Shown: piece by piece, positions 46,571-56,291 of the stretch | How the letters are laid out: the number at the start of each line of letters is the position of its first letter | Position numbering within the stretch: position 1 is the stretch's first letter | The notes under the pieces: model-generated | Databases searched by the model: none | What the model was told of the DNA's origin: nothing | Seen by the model: only the letters and a program-made list of their open reading frames with translations | Assembly (NCBI GenBank): GCA_934177485.1 | Contig: CAKPPF010000002.1 | Location: 1 to 64,000 of the forward strand | Length of the DNA: 64,000 bases | Origin: an uncultured Clostridia bacterium | Lineage (GTDB): Bacteria > Bacillota > Clostridia > TANB77 > CAG-508 | Direction: 5' to 3' | Translations under genes and position numbers: made by a program

Positions 46571-46846
46571 AACTAGCCACCTCAGTATTTATTGTATTAT
46601 TTGTATTTATAATATTATTGGTATTTCAGCTTTTTTAGAACTAGGTAACATCTATATTATTTGTATTATCTGTACTAATTAATATTATAAATATTTATTA
46701 TCCGTGGACAAATTGTGGACATTGTCCACATTCGTTTCACTAGATATATTCTATACTATATCGTATAAGAATACTAATGTATAAATTCTTTTTTTATACA
46801 TTTCTTATTATAACTTATTTTGAATGGAGAGTCAATAAATCAATAA
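46571..46846 (-). other. Element left end with extended SEC-C remnant
   Basis: Reading into the left att core on the minus strand, about 46571-46610 gives NTINTEVASS before the SEC-C motif. A short frame continues into the SecA-like tail without the first Cys pair (secA has PCPC; here ASSC). The rest of the gap up to 46846 is AT-rich with no gene. This is the element-borne half of the attachment site. Confidence 0.6.
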
Positions 46847-47817
46847 TTATTCTATAATTTTTCCGAATGTATTTGAAAATTCAAGTATTCTATTTCTATA
46901 TTTTTTTGGTATATCTGTGTTGTTAAGATTTTCATAATATTCTTTTAAGCAATAATACATATTATCATCTTCTTCAAATTCCTTTTCCCATGTAATATTT
47001 TGATACTTATTTATTACTACTTTTCCATTTTTTATCTTGTTTAAATCCTTATCATATAAGATAAATTGCCCTTTTATTACAACTCCTTCATCACAAACTA
47101 TAGTTATTTCTTTGATAGTATTATTGGTAACTAAATCACTTTCATGAATTACTATTTTATCATCATATTCTAAAAGAAGTTTTCCATATCCATGTTTTTC
47201 AATACATATATTATCAATTATAAAATCCTTTTGTTCTTTAAATATTATTTCTTTTTTATTACTTTCTCCTAATATATAATCAGCTAAATATATTTGATGT
47301 GGAATTTCAATTTCAAAATTTTGTGTATTCTTCTTTGACATCCCCCTTCTATTTATACTATCATTTATTCTATTTTTAGAAAAATTTGTATATAATAATT
47401 TTATTTTAAAATTATTTTCTTCTATTTTTTTCTTAATTTCACTAATAATATTAGAATACAAGTAATTTTGTACCATTAATATATGCAAATTAGGATATTG
47501 ATTAAAAAAATCTTTAGAAGCTATAAAAGGTTTTTCTACTATGATATTGTTTATATCTAAAGAAATACATTGATTTATAATATTATAAAATTCTTCTTTA
47601 GGAGTACATATATCAACAATAATATTATTACTATTTAAATTATTTTGAGATAATGTATCTATTATACTTTTATATATCTTTTTAGTTTTTATATTTTTAT
47701 TACTAGCATTCTCTTTAATATCAGTAAAAAAATCTTACCTACATTACTTAACTTGTTATAAGACTCAAAGTGTAAAAAACCTGCTTTACTTGTTCCTACA
47801 ATTATTATATCTTTCAT
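46847..47817 (-). pseudogene. Gfo/Idh/MocA-like oxidoreductase with a -1 frame break at a T7 run
   Basis: The start at 47817 gives KDIIIVGTSKAGFLHFESY, a Rossmann start. At 47726-47732 a run of seven T bases (minus strand) breaks the frame. In the zero frame the heptamer is T TTT TTA, a classic -1 slippery sequence. A -1 step gives FFTDIKEN and continues through NNIIVDICTPKEEF and NIIVEKPF, the conserved EKP of the family, to the stop. The total would be about 323 residues. Family members are NAD(P)-dependent sugar or cyclitol dehydrogenases. The break may be programmed slippage, phase variation, decay or a sequence error. Confidence 0.7.
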
Positions 47818-47828
47818 TTTTCCCTCTT

Positions 47829-48587
47829 TTACTTTAGTTTTTGTATTATTTCATATTTATTGCCTCTTACATTATAAAGTTTTATATTTGATATTTGTGA
47901 TAAAAAAGTTTTAGTAAATTTTTGTATATCATATAAATAAACATTATCCGTAAAAATTGGCGCAATGTTTGTCCAATTGCAATAGTCTGAAATTTGTTTT
48001 ATTTTGTAATAAAAATTATTTTGCTCATTTATTGAAGTAGTTCCGTTATCACATAAACCTACTATTCTTATTATTTTATCTATTCTTACTTTTTGTTTAA
48101 TATCTTTATTATCTAAAAATTTTATATTATCATTTTCACGATAAAATCTTGAACCTAGAACTTGATTTAATTGCAAATTCTTTATTTCTAGCCATGTTTG
48201 GTCGCTAGAATTTATTTTATAACCATATTTAAGGAATTCATTTGCCAATGTTGTTTTTCCTTGTCCAAAATTTCCTATAATTAATATTCCTTGTTTAGAA
48301 TTACTTACAACTACAGAGTGCATATATATATTATTTTCATCATTTATTATGTAAGAAATCACATTATTAATAATAGTATAAATATCTGTTTTTATAATTT
48401 TTGAATTTAATATTCTTTCTTGTCCATTTATTTTAATTTGAACATCATTAATATTAAACTTTAAATAGTTATCTGTTTTTATCTCATTTTCTTGTTCAAA
48501 TTGTGAGAATCTTCCATATATTATATCGTCAAATTCACTTATTTGATTTTCTACTAATAAAAATAAATTTTTAATTTTATATATCAT
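47829..48587 (-). CDS. HPr-kinase-like ATPase (second copy in the operon)
   Basis: 252 residues. An N-terminal beta-rich part precedes a P-loop GNFGQGKTTLANEFL (about 105-119) and SSDQTWLEI, matching the HPr kinase/phosphorylase C-terminal fold. The N-terminal HPr-kinase regulatory domain is absent. Related standalone HprK-like domains occur in RiPP and secondary-metabolite clusters, where some phosphorylate peptides or small molecules. It overlaps the upstream gene by 11 bp and precedes the Gfo/Idh gene by 11 bp. Confidence 0.7.
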   Translation of the reverse strand: MIYKIKNLFLLVENQISEFDDIIYGRFSQFEQENEIKTDNYLKFNINDVQIKINGQERILNSKIIKTDIYTIINNVISYIINDENNIYMHSVVVSNSKQGILIIGNFGQGKTTLANEFLKYGYKINSSDQTWLEIKNLQLNQVLGSRFYRENDNIKFLDNKDIKQKVRIDKIIRIVGLCDNGTTSINEQNNFYYKIKQISDYCNWTNIAPIFTDNVYLYDIQKFTKTFLSQISNIKLYNVRGNKYEIIQKLK

Positions 48588-49362
48588 ATTTTATTACCTC
48601 AAAAAAGTTATTTTTTCTTTGTAACACATTATTTACTATATTAGTTTTTTCGTTATATATATTAACGAATTTTTTCAGTTCTTTATTTCTATTTTTCTTT
48701 AATAAATCTATAAAACAACTATTTCTATTCTGCCAAGAATGTCCATTTAATTCATGTCCTCCAAATATATTTATATTCTTTCTATGTATTTCTAAGGGGT
48801 CTATTAAATATGTTCCTTCTCTTGGAGTTCCTAATAAAAAAATGGATGAGTTTTCAGTTATATTTTCTATTATTTCCTTTATTATATTACTTTTGCCTGT
48901 AGCTTCAATATATGTATTATAAGTTGAAAGTGTAGTAACGACACTTATTTTAGCATTATATCTTTGGTTCAATTGCATTATTGCGTCATTTACATATTTT
49001 TCATTATTATTTATTAAAATATCTATTTCTTTATATCCTAAATCTAATAAATATATTAAAGATGCAAAACCTACATTACCTAATCCACAAATGATTATTC
49101 TTTCATTTATAAAATCTTTTTTATTATCCAGTGTTATTTTTGGTATTATTTCAAATCTTGATAATGTAATATTCTCTATATTATAAATGTCATCAAATTC
49201 AAAAGAATCTTTTAATGTTTTGACTTCTTTTTCATAATGTTTGGATAATACAAAATATCTTTTTCCTTTTTTTACTTCAGATATTCCCATATATCCTTTA
49301 CTTCCATATTTTTCAGTTCCTCTTGATATTATTGTGTATTCAATTTTTAATTTTTCTTCCAT
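48577..49362 (-). CDS. Shortened MDR-family (zinc alcohol dehydrogenase-like) oxidoreductase
   Basis: 261 residues compared with about 340 for the family. A reduced GroES-like N-terminal part (EYTIISRGTEKYGSKGYMGISEV) precedes a Rossmann domain with IICGLGNVGFASLIYLL (about 84-100). The closing segment IFGGHELNGHSW is MDR-like. Zinc-binding cysteines are not evident. It probably oxidises or reduces a sugar-like alcohol with NAD(P). The gene overlaps the next by 11 bp and lies 8 bp after the SAHH-like gene. Confidence 0.68.
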   Translation of the reverse strand: MEEKLKIEYTIISRGTEKYGSKGYMGISEVKKGKRYFVLSKHYEKEVKTLKDSFEFDDIYNIENITLSRFEIIPKITLDNKKDFINERIIICGLGNVGFASLIYLLDLGYKEIDILINNNEKYVNDAIMQLNQRYNAKISVVTTLSTYNTYIEATGKSNIIKEIIENITENSSIFLLGTPREGTYLIDPLEIHRKNINIFGGHELNGHSWQNRNSCFIDLLKKNRNKELKKFVNIYNEKTNIVNNVLQRKNNFFEVIKYDI

Positions 49363-49370
49363 ATATACCT

Positions 49371-50813
49371 CTATTTTTTTGCTAAATATAAATCATAATA
49401 TAATTCTAATATTTTTGAGTCTTCTATCCATTTATTTACAATATCTAATTGAAGTTTTTTGTTTAATATTTTTTCTTCTTGAATTGCCATATTAGCTGTT
49501 ACTAAAGTTCCTGCTTTAAATATATCTATTGCTCTATTAGGTATTGACTCTGAATCAAACAAATTAACTGATCTTCCATTTCCTAATACAGTTATTTTTT
49601 TGCCATTAATTTCATATTGAGTTCCATATTTAGGAATAAATTTATATTTAACTCCTTCCTTTTCAAATTCCTTAAAAATAGATAAGTCAGCAGTAGCTCC
49701 AGCTGTTACATAGCATTCATCTTCAAGCATCATTACAACTTCTTTACTAATACTTTGCTCTCCACTTGCTCCAATTATAATAAATGGTTTTTCATACTTC
49801 ATCGCTTCTTCTAATGTTTTGTATGTTATAAACCCTTCTTCTGCTGCCTGTATTAATTTCATAATATCAGGATCAACAATAGATACTCTAACTCCATATT
49901 GCCTAAATCTTTTTGCTAAAGTTTCTCCTAAATCTCCATAGCCTAGTTGTATTAATGTTCTTCCAGCTAACTTTTCATCTCCTAATAATTCTATTGTTCT
50001 TGTAAAAATTGTATTAGAAATTTCCTTATATGTAATAAATTTTTTTAAGTTTGTCTTTGCCACATTTAATACTGGATATGGCAATTCTTCTATATCTAAC
50101 TTTTTGATTCTCCTTAAACCCATTTCTGTTAATTCTACTATTGCTTTAACATTGTCATATTTTCTATTTATAAGGATTTTAGATATAATCGCTCCATCAT
50201 CTAATATTAAAACTTTTTTATCTTTTCTATCTGTTATAAACTTATCAATTATTTCTGTTCCTCTTTCTAATAATTTTTTCTCCTCTAATGAATTATTATC
50301 TAGCAATTCAACTTGAAACCCTAATTTCTTAAAAGTAGCTGTTATTTCTTTTCTATGTTTTGTACTATCACCTTTATCCATGACTAAAATATCATTTGCT
50401 TTTACTCCCATTCTCATAAAAGAAGTAAGTAATCCTATGTTATCTTCTAAAAAATGATCTCTCCAAATTACTGCTACATCTTTTAAATCTTTATTTCTTT
50501 TTGAAGAATACTCTTTTAATATTGGCATTTTATGAATTATTGCTTCTAATTCATTATCTGTATAAGCTGTAGAAATTTCTATTAGATGATTTTTTATATC
50601 TTCTCTACATTCAGATAAATCTAGTTCAATCTCATTATCAACAAAAAAAGATTTTGAAAAACTCCTTAAATCAATATCAATTTCCTTATATTTTACTTTC
50701 TGATTTTCAATAATTAGTTCGTGTTTCATACTATCTAATTCAACATTATTCGTAATTCTTTTTTTTATATCTTTTATCAAATTTTCTAATACATCATAAT
50801 ATACCACTTTCAT
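49371..50813 (-). CDS. S-adenosylhomocysteinase-like NAD-binding protein
   Basis: 480 residues. The central NAD domain reads LIQLGYGDLGETLAKRFRQYGVRVSIVDPD and LIQAAEEGF, the hallmark of adenosylhomocysteinase (GYGDVG...QAAMEGF). The sequence around it diverges. The N-terminus (about 1-130) is novel, and the substrate-domain motifs of true SAHH are not apparent. The fold suggests transient NAD oxidation of a 3'-hydroxyl in a nucleoside-like substrate, but this is inference. It starts 1 bp after the TIM-barrel gene ends. Confidence 0.72.
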   Translation of the reverse strand: MKVVYYDVLENLIKDIKKRITNNVELDSMKHELIIENQKVKYKEIDIDLRSFSKSFFVDNEIELDLSECREDIKNHLIEISTAYTDNELEAIIHKMPILKEYSSKRNKDLKDVAVIWRDHFLEDNIGLLTSFMRMGVKANDILVMDKGDSTKHRKEITATFKKLGFQVELLDNNSLEEKKLLERGTEIIDKFITDRKDKKVLILDDGAIISKILINRKYDNVKAIVELTEMGLRRIKKLDIEELPYPVLNVAKTNLKKFITYKEISNTIFTRTIELLGDEKLAGRTLIQLGYGDLGETLAKRFRQYGVRVSIVDPDIMKLIQAAEEGFITYKTLEEAMKYEKPFIIIGASGEQSISKEVVMMLEDECYVTAGATADLSIFKEFEKEGVKYKFIPKYGTQYEINGKKITVLGNGRSVNLFDSESIPNRAIDIFKAGTLVTANMAIQEEKILNKKLQLDIVNKWIEDSKILELYYDLYLAKK

Positions 50814-50814
50814 T

Positions 50815-51597
50815 TCATTCCTCCATATTATATATATTCATAAGACTGTTATATGATTTTACAAATATATCTTTTTTACTTTCATTTTTATTATATTTAG
50901 GTAGCATCGTTTCTAAAGATATTACTCCATCATATTTATCTTTATTTAAACTTTTCAATAATTTTGTTATTGGAATAGTTCCTTCTCCAAAATAAACATA
51001 TTCTTGAGTTTTTTGGTTATAATCTCGTATATGTATATATTTAATATTATTTTTATTTTTTTCATATTCATTTAAAACATCATACCCTCTTGAATATACA
51101 TTTTCTATATCATATAGTATATATACATCTTTTTCATTATCTATTAGTTCATTACATGTACTTATATCCTCTGCATATGTGTCTTTCTCATTTTCAATCA
51201 ATAAATTTAATTTATTTTTAGTTGTTATATTTGACATTTCTCTTATAACTTCTTTTATACTTTTTGAATTAAGTATCCTTCCAACATCTGAAAAAATTCT
51301 TAAATATTTTGCTTCAAATATATTAGCTATTTTTATATATTTATCTAATAATTTTATATTTTCATCATAATTAAAAGAGTTCTTTTTCTTTCCTATTGGA
51401 GTATCTATCGTAATTACTTTTATCTCATTTTTTTCAAATTCTTTTTTAATCTTTTTAATCTGTTCTTCTGAGTATTCCCATATATAAATATCGTTGATTT
51501 TTCTAATTTCAATATATTTCATATTAACTTCTTTTAATGCTTCAATTTGATCTTCTAATGTTGTTCCTATTTCATCTCCAATGGTAGTTATTATCAT
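50815..51597 (-). CDS. Xylose-isomerase-like TIM-barrel protein
   Basis: 260 residues from MIITTIGDEIGTT, with GGAGGAAAT upstream. AP-endonuclease-2/sugar isomerase fold: LEDQIEALKEVNMKYIEIR, KYLRIFSDVGR, LLIENEKDTYAED (metal Glu), LYDIENVYSRG (Asp) and IHIRDYNQ (His) and VISLETML (Glu). Such enzymes epimerise or isomerise keto-sugars and often work with Gfo/Idh dehydrogenases, one of which is in this operon. Confidence 0.78.
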   Translation of the reverse strand: MIITTIGDEIGTTLEDQIEALKEVNMKYIEIRKINDIYIWEYSEEQIKKIKKEFEKNEIKVITIDTPIGKKKNSFNYDENIKLLDKYIKIANIFEAKYLRIFSDVGRILNSKSIKEVIREMSNITTKNKLNLLIENEKDTYAEDISTCNELIDNEKDVYILYDIENVYSRGYDVLNEYEKNKNNIKYIHIRDYNQKTQEYVYFGEGTIPITKLLKSLNKDKYDGVISLETMLPKYNKNESKKDIFVKSYNSLMNIYNMEE

Positions 51598-51610
51598 ATT
51601 TCCTCCTACT

Positions 51611-52588
51611 TTATAATTCTCTTTCATTCTCTCTTTCTTTGAAAAGTTGTATTATATCTCCAGTTAATACTTTTCCTTGTATATCTTGTGATATTTCTTC
51701 ATATTCATAAATGGGTTCTTTTTTCCCTAAACCAAATACATCTCCCCATCTCCACCATTTTTCCTTTCCAAATCTTTCTAGTCTTTCTTTTAATTCCTCA
51801 GGCTTTATCGTTTTTAATGCTGCTTTAGTATTTGGATTTAAATCAACATTTATTATTTGTTCTAATGGTTCTTCCCATATCCACTGTGTAGAAAATTCTT
51901 CGCAAAAGTCTGCAGGTAGATATTTTATCTTTCCTTTATTGGGTATGTTTTGTTTCGGTACTCTTTTAGCTAAATCAAAAAATGACTGGTCTATTGTAGC
52001 TGTCCATGGCCATCCTATTACTTTCCAACCATTATCATCTTTTCTAACTACTGCAACATCTCCTGACATAGGTCTGGCATTGTCATATATTATGCTAGAG
52101 AAAAAAGATGTACTTTTTCCTTTATTTTTACCTCCAAAAAATATAAATCCTTTTCCATCTTTTGAAACTACAGAAGCATGTATTGGCATATATCCTTGAG
52201 ATAAAGCTTCTTTTGTTAATATTTCTCGGCTTATGCCTACTATTTGGTTTGGTAGTTCTCCTTCATGAAACATTACTTGAAAATTATTTCCTTTTCTAAT
52301 GACTATATGAGAACCGCCTCTTTCTTCTGGAGGAGAATATGCTAAATTATATTCTCCATTTTTCCATGAATAATAATGTGGACCTGCAAAACATCTTTGA
52401 AAGTTTGCATTCAGTGGTATTTTTAAGTCTGTTGGCAATATTCTAGTGTTTAATTTTATTGTATAATTCTCTTTTGCCTTTTTATTTTCTAATCCAGGAT
52501 AATATTTTTTTACTAATTCTATTAATTCTGGAGTTCCTATAAATTTAATAGTTGCAATATCTAAAAATTTTATTATTACTTCTTCCAT
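51611..52588 (-). CDS. HPr-kinase-like ATPase (first copy in the operon)
   Basis: About 325 residues from MEEVIIKFLDIATI, with AAAGGA upstream. The N-terminal half is a divergent beta domain. The P-loop GGKNKGKSTSFFS (about 150-162) is followed by SGDVAVVRKDDNG, the HPr kinase-like layout. The C-terminus is helical and acidic. It is distinct from the second copy at 47829. Roles in such clusters include kinase-type tailoring, but no substrate is visible. Confidence 0.68.
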   Translation of the reverse strand: MEEVIIKFLDIATIKFIGTPELIELVKKYYPGLENKKAKENYTIKLNTRILPTDLKIPLNANFQRCFAGPHYYSWKNGEYNLAYSPPEERGGSHIVIRKGNNFQVMFHEGELPNQIVGISREILTKEALSQGYMPIHASVVSKDGKGFIFFGGKNKGKSTSFFSSIIYDNARPMSGDVAVVRKDDNGWKVIGWPWTATIDQSFFDLAKRVPKQNIPNKGKIKYLPADFCEEFSTQWIWEEPLEQIINVDLNPNTKAALKTIKPEELKERLERFGKEKWWRWGDVFGLGKKEPIYEYEEISQDIQGKVLTGDIIQLFKERENEREL

Positions 52589-52662
52589 ATTTATTCCTTT
52601 CAAAAAGCTTTTTAACCAAAAGAGAAGAGAAGACATATATTAATTCTTCTCTTTTGTAAACA

Positions 52663-53166
52663 TTATCTTTCAATATCTTCTTTTTTTCTAATTCTTTCAT
52701 CTTTAATAATATGAACAATTTCTTGTGGTATATTTTGCAATATCGGTATCATATAATTTGGTTTAAAAGTTATTTGACTTAATAACTCCTTATCAATCCA
52801 TTTATATCTATATTTTTCGCCTTCAAATCCTGCAAATTCACCTTGCATTTTTAATAATTGAGAATTTTCTGGAAGTCTTAATAGATAATTAAATCCTAAT
52901 TCATGATATGTCTTATCTTTCATATCAAAAAAACTTTCTGTTATTGAGACTAATCTATCAATCTCGCTTGTAACACCTAATTCTTCTTGTATTTCTCTTA
53001 ATATTGCATTTTCTGTATCCTCTAACATTTCCACTCTTCCTCCTGGTAATAACCAGAAGTTAAAATTTGAAAGTCTATGTATTAGAACTTTTTTTCTGTC
53101 AGGACTTTCTAATATTCCTCCTACTCTAAAATTAAATTTCTTTTCCTTTTGTTCGTAAGAAATCAT
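52663..53166 (-). CDS. Nudix hydrolase
   Basis: 167 residues. The Nudix box GGRVEMLEDTENAILREIQEELGV (about 43-66, GX5EX7REUXEEXGU pattern) is complete. The flanking parts (FRVGGILESPDRKKVLIHR, FAGFEGEKYRYKWIDKE) match nucleotide or sugar-diphosphate hydrolases. It lies 29 bp downstream of the APH-like gene. Confidence 0.85.
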   Translation of the reverse strand: MISYEQKEKKFNFRVGGILESPDRKKVLIHRLSNFNFWLLPGGRVEMLEDTENAILREIQEELGVTSEIDRLVSITESFFDMKDKTYHELGFNYLLRLPENSQLLKMQGEFAGFEGEKYRYKWIDKELLSQITFKPNYMIPILQNIPQEIVHIIKDERIRKKEDIER

Positions 53167-53195
53167 TTTGTTTTTCTCCCTTTCCTTATATAAAA

Positions 53196-54257
53196 TTATC
53201 TTTCTTCTAATATCACTTGTCTGTGTGGTACATTTTCTAAAAGACTTTCACTTATTTTATCTAAATTAGCATATAAACTTCTACATAAGTTAGTTCTAAA
53301 CAAGGCAAATTTTAATAAATCTTTTTGGCTACAATCTTTATTATACTCCCTATATCCAAATGTGCTTCCTATTAGTTGCATCAAGTAAATATGTGGGGCA
53401 AATTTCAAATCATATTCATTTAATTCTACATATTTAGAGACTTCTTTAAAATATTGAATAAGATTATCTATATCTATTTTTCCACCTTCTGCATTTTTAT
53501 CTACATAACTATACGATCTGACTATTTCCCATACTATTGGCATCTTCTTTGCTGTTTCAAAATCTATTACAGTAGCTGATTTACCTTCATTATAAATTAA
53601 CTGCTGAATGCTATAATCTCCATGTGTATTCATTATGCTTAATCTTCTAATTATTCCAAAATCAAATTGGTCAATTAGAGCATTCGCTATTAATATTTTA
53701 TCATTAAAATCTGCAATAAATTGTTCTTTATATTTATTATCTCCTTTAATGTTCTTTTTTTCTTCTTCTAATTTTTGAACTCCTATTTGTACACTCTTTT
53801 TAGAGAACCATTTATCTATAATGCCTTCTTCTTCTAATCCTTCATATCCTATTAATTCTCTTATTAATTTTCCTAAAATAGTTGCTGATTCCATCATTTG
53901 CTCATAATTTCCTGTATTGTTTTCAACAGTATATCCCTCTATGAATTGTTGTAAAATCACTACTTTTCCATTAAAAATAAAATAATATCTTCCATCATTT
54001 AACTGAATATACTGTGGTACTTGAAGTTTTCCGTTTTGTAAATATTTAATTAATCGAATTTCTTTTTCTACTAAAGATACAGGTTTATTTGAATTAAACT
54101 CTTTTAATATATACCTTTTACCATTTACATTAATTTTAAATAAATTTGAAGAACCTCTGTTCAACTTAGTTATTTCTACATTTCCTTCTATATTATATTG
54201 AGTTCTTAATAAAGTAATTATATCATTTTTTGTTAATATTGATTTCTCTACAGACAT
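53196..54257 (-). CDS. Aminoglycoside-phosphotransferase-like kinase
   Basis: 353 residues. Kinase motifs: YILKEFNSNKPVSLVEKEIRLI (ATP-binding), MNTHGDYSIQQLIYNEGK (catalytic HGD) and TVIDFETAKKMPIVWEIVR (metal-binding DFE). This fits the APH/HipA-like or homoserine-kinase-like superfamily rather than a classical resistance enzyme. It probably phosphorylates a hydroxyl of a small molecule made or taken up by the operon. 17 bp separates it from the Nudix-IDI gene. Confidence 0.78.
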   Translation of the reverse strand: MSVEKSILTKNDIITLLRTQYNIEGNVEITKLNRGSSNLFKINVNGKRYILKEFNSNKPVSLVEKEIRLIKYLQNGKLQVPQYIQLNDGRYYFIFNGKVVILQQFIEGYTVENNTGNYEQMMESATILGKLIRELIGYEGLEEEGIIDKWFSKKSVQIGVQKLEEEKKNIKGDNKYKEQFIADFNDKILIANALIDQFDFGIIRRLSIMNTHGDYSIQQLIYNEGKSATVIDFETAKKMPIVWEIVRSYSYVDKNAEGGKIDIDNLIQYFKEVSKYVELNEYDLKFAPHIYLMQLIGSTFGYREYNKDCSQKDLLKFALFRTNLCRSLYANLDKISESLLENVPHRQVILEER

Positions 54258-54274
54258 TTACAATATACTCCTTA

Positions 54275-54784
54275 TTATAATTCTAAACATTTTTTATAAT
54301 CTTCTTTATCAAAATCTATCGTCAGAATAATTTCTTCATTATCAATCATTTTTTCAAATTCATCTATAGTAACCCATTTAGAATCAACTACTTCTCCATC
54401 TGTATAACTTAAATCCTTAATTTCTAAGTCTTTTCTAAATAACCATATATCTTTAAAATCTTTTGCATTATCATCTCTTAAAGTTTTGTAAAAGATGGCA
54501 TCTGACTCATTAAATATAACTCCTAGTTCTTCTCTTATTTCTCTTAACATTGATTGTAAGCTGTTTTCACCTTTTATGCAAGAACCAGCCGTACTTTCCC
54601 ACATATTGGGATATTTATTCTTAAATTTTGAGCGTTTATTTAATAATATTTCTCCTTTAGAGTTTATTATAATAGCCTCTACTACTAAATGATATTCCCC
54701 TTCTTTTAATCTTTCATCACTATGTCTATCAATTACTTTTCCTGTAAATCTTTTATTAATATCATATACATCCCATAATTCCAT
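54275..54784 (-). CDS. Nudix hydrolase of the isopentenyl-diphosphate-isomerase-like type
   Basis: 169 residues, first gene of the cargo operon. MELWDVYDINKRFTGKVIDR is the IDI-like Nudix start. The Nudix box is AGSCIKGENSLQSMLREIREELGV. The TAGS and WES residues near it match IDI-like Nudix proteins, most of which act on nucleotides. AGAGGTAAATATAA precedes the start. Its neighbour is another Nudix protein. Confidence 0.8.
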   Translation of the reverse strand: MELWDVYDINKRFTGKVIDRHSDERLKEGEYHLVVEAIIINSKGEILLNKRSKFKNKYPNMWESTAGSCIKGENSLQSMLREIREELGVIFNESDAIFYKTLRDDNAKDFKDIWLFRKDLEIKDLSYTDGEVVDSKWVTIDEFEKMIDNEEIILTIDFDKEDYKKCLEL

Positions 54785-54815
54785 TTATATTTACCTCTTC
54801 CTTATTGCCTTTACT

Positions 54816-54844
54816 ATTATATTACATTTTTCCTGATTTGTCTA
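54816..54844 (-). promoter_or_regulatory. Sigma-A promoter of the cargo operon
   Basis: TAGACA (54839-54844) and TATAAT (54816-54821) are 17 bp apart on the minus strand. Transcription would begin about 25 bp before the first cargo gene. The -35 overlaps the end of the integrase gene. Confidence 0.65.
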
Positions 54845-56116
54845 GATTCTCTAGGATTTTACTTCTATAATTTGTTATTTCATCAATTACACCCGAATTA
54901 ATTACCTCTTCCAAAAAATTATTTGCTTCTCTCCTTGATTCCTCTGAACTTGCTATATAATAATTTTCAGTAGTTTCGATTCTACTATGTCCTAGAATGT
55001 CTGCAACATCTCTAATTTCTGCTCCCTTTCTCAAAATTTGAGTAGCATAACTTTCCCTTAAATCATAAAATCTACAATTTTTTATACCAAGTTTATTATG
55101 AATTATTTTAAAAGGATATTTTATAATATCTGTTCCCACATATGATCCATTATTTTTGGTAAATACCATTTCTACACTATTTAAATTTTTGTGTTTACTT
55201 TCAATAACCTTATATTCATTTATTTTTCCGTATTCATTTTTAATAGGCTCTAATTCATATTTCTTATACTTTCTGCCATATTTCTTTTTTAATAATTTTT
55301 GTTTTTCTTTATAATTAGATAATATTTTATATAAAGTATCACATATGAAAACCTCTCTACAACTATCATTTGTTTTAGTGGTTCCTAAAAACCATCTTTC
55401 TTTATCATCTTTTATTTTGGAATATACTGTTTTATTTATTTTTATAATTTTGTTTTCTAAATCAATATCATCCCAAGTTAATGCAAATACTTCTCCTGTT
55501 CTCATTCCTGTATAACAAGCTGTTAAAAAAGCACATATAAATGTATTATTATTTTTAAATCTTAATAAAATTCTATCAATTTCTTCTTGAGAATAAATAT
55601 GTTTTATACTGTTTTTTGGGGTTCAAATGATAGTACTTTAGAAATTTGCAAATCAACTGCTGGATTATATTTTAAAAATCCAAAATAATTTGTTGCATCC
55701 CTAAAAGAACTCTTTATTACTTTTTGATAATTTCTTACTCCTTCTTTTGTTTTACATTTTTGAGCAGTTTTCAATAATGATTGATTTAAAAGAAAAGGTG
55801 TTATATAACTTAATTTGTATTTTCCTATTTCTTCTTTTAAAACTTTGAATGTTTCCTTATATCTCTTTGTCGTCGAATATTTATAATTAATTTCAAAATA
55901 TTCTTTCATCCAATAATCTAAGTAGTCTGCATATGACATTTGTGAATCTTTTGTGCTACCTCCGTTTATATATTCATCATATGCTTTCATTCCCGCCATT
56001 AAAGCTTCATTTTTGGTTTTAAACCCTGATTTACTAATGTATTTTCGTTTTCCATCTACTTTTGCTATTTCAAATTGATATTGATATACTTTACCACGTT
56101 TTCTAATATTTACCAT
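54822..56116 (-). pseudogene. Tyrosine integrase with a -1 frame break at an A6 run
   Basis: The N-terminal part (MVNIRKRGKVYQYQFE, the arm-binding domain, then a SAM-like core) reads for 170 residues and stops after FEPQKTV. The second part starts in the -1 frame with KHIYSQEEIDRILLRF. The break is at an A6 run (minus strand of 55612-55617), where a one-base slip in CAA AAA AAC restores the frame. Catalytic residues are Arg in MRTGEVFALTW, the HxxR-like DLRESYAT (Glu in place of His), and Tyr in ETTENYYIAS. Restored length is about 434 residues. The gene next to attR identifies it as the integrase of the element. Confidence 0.85.
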
Positions 56117-56291
56117 TTTTTACCTCCATTCCTCTATATTTTTACACAGAAAAAAAGGAATGTCAACATATATACTATGTCTACATTCCTTTATTTTTCA
56201 ATGTTTTTTGTTCGCGTTTTTATGTTTTTGTTGACAAAGCGAACTAATTTTGCTAATTTTCAATTTTCAAAAATTCTGTGTAATGCCATTC

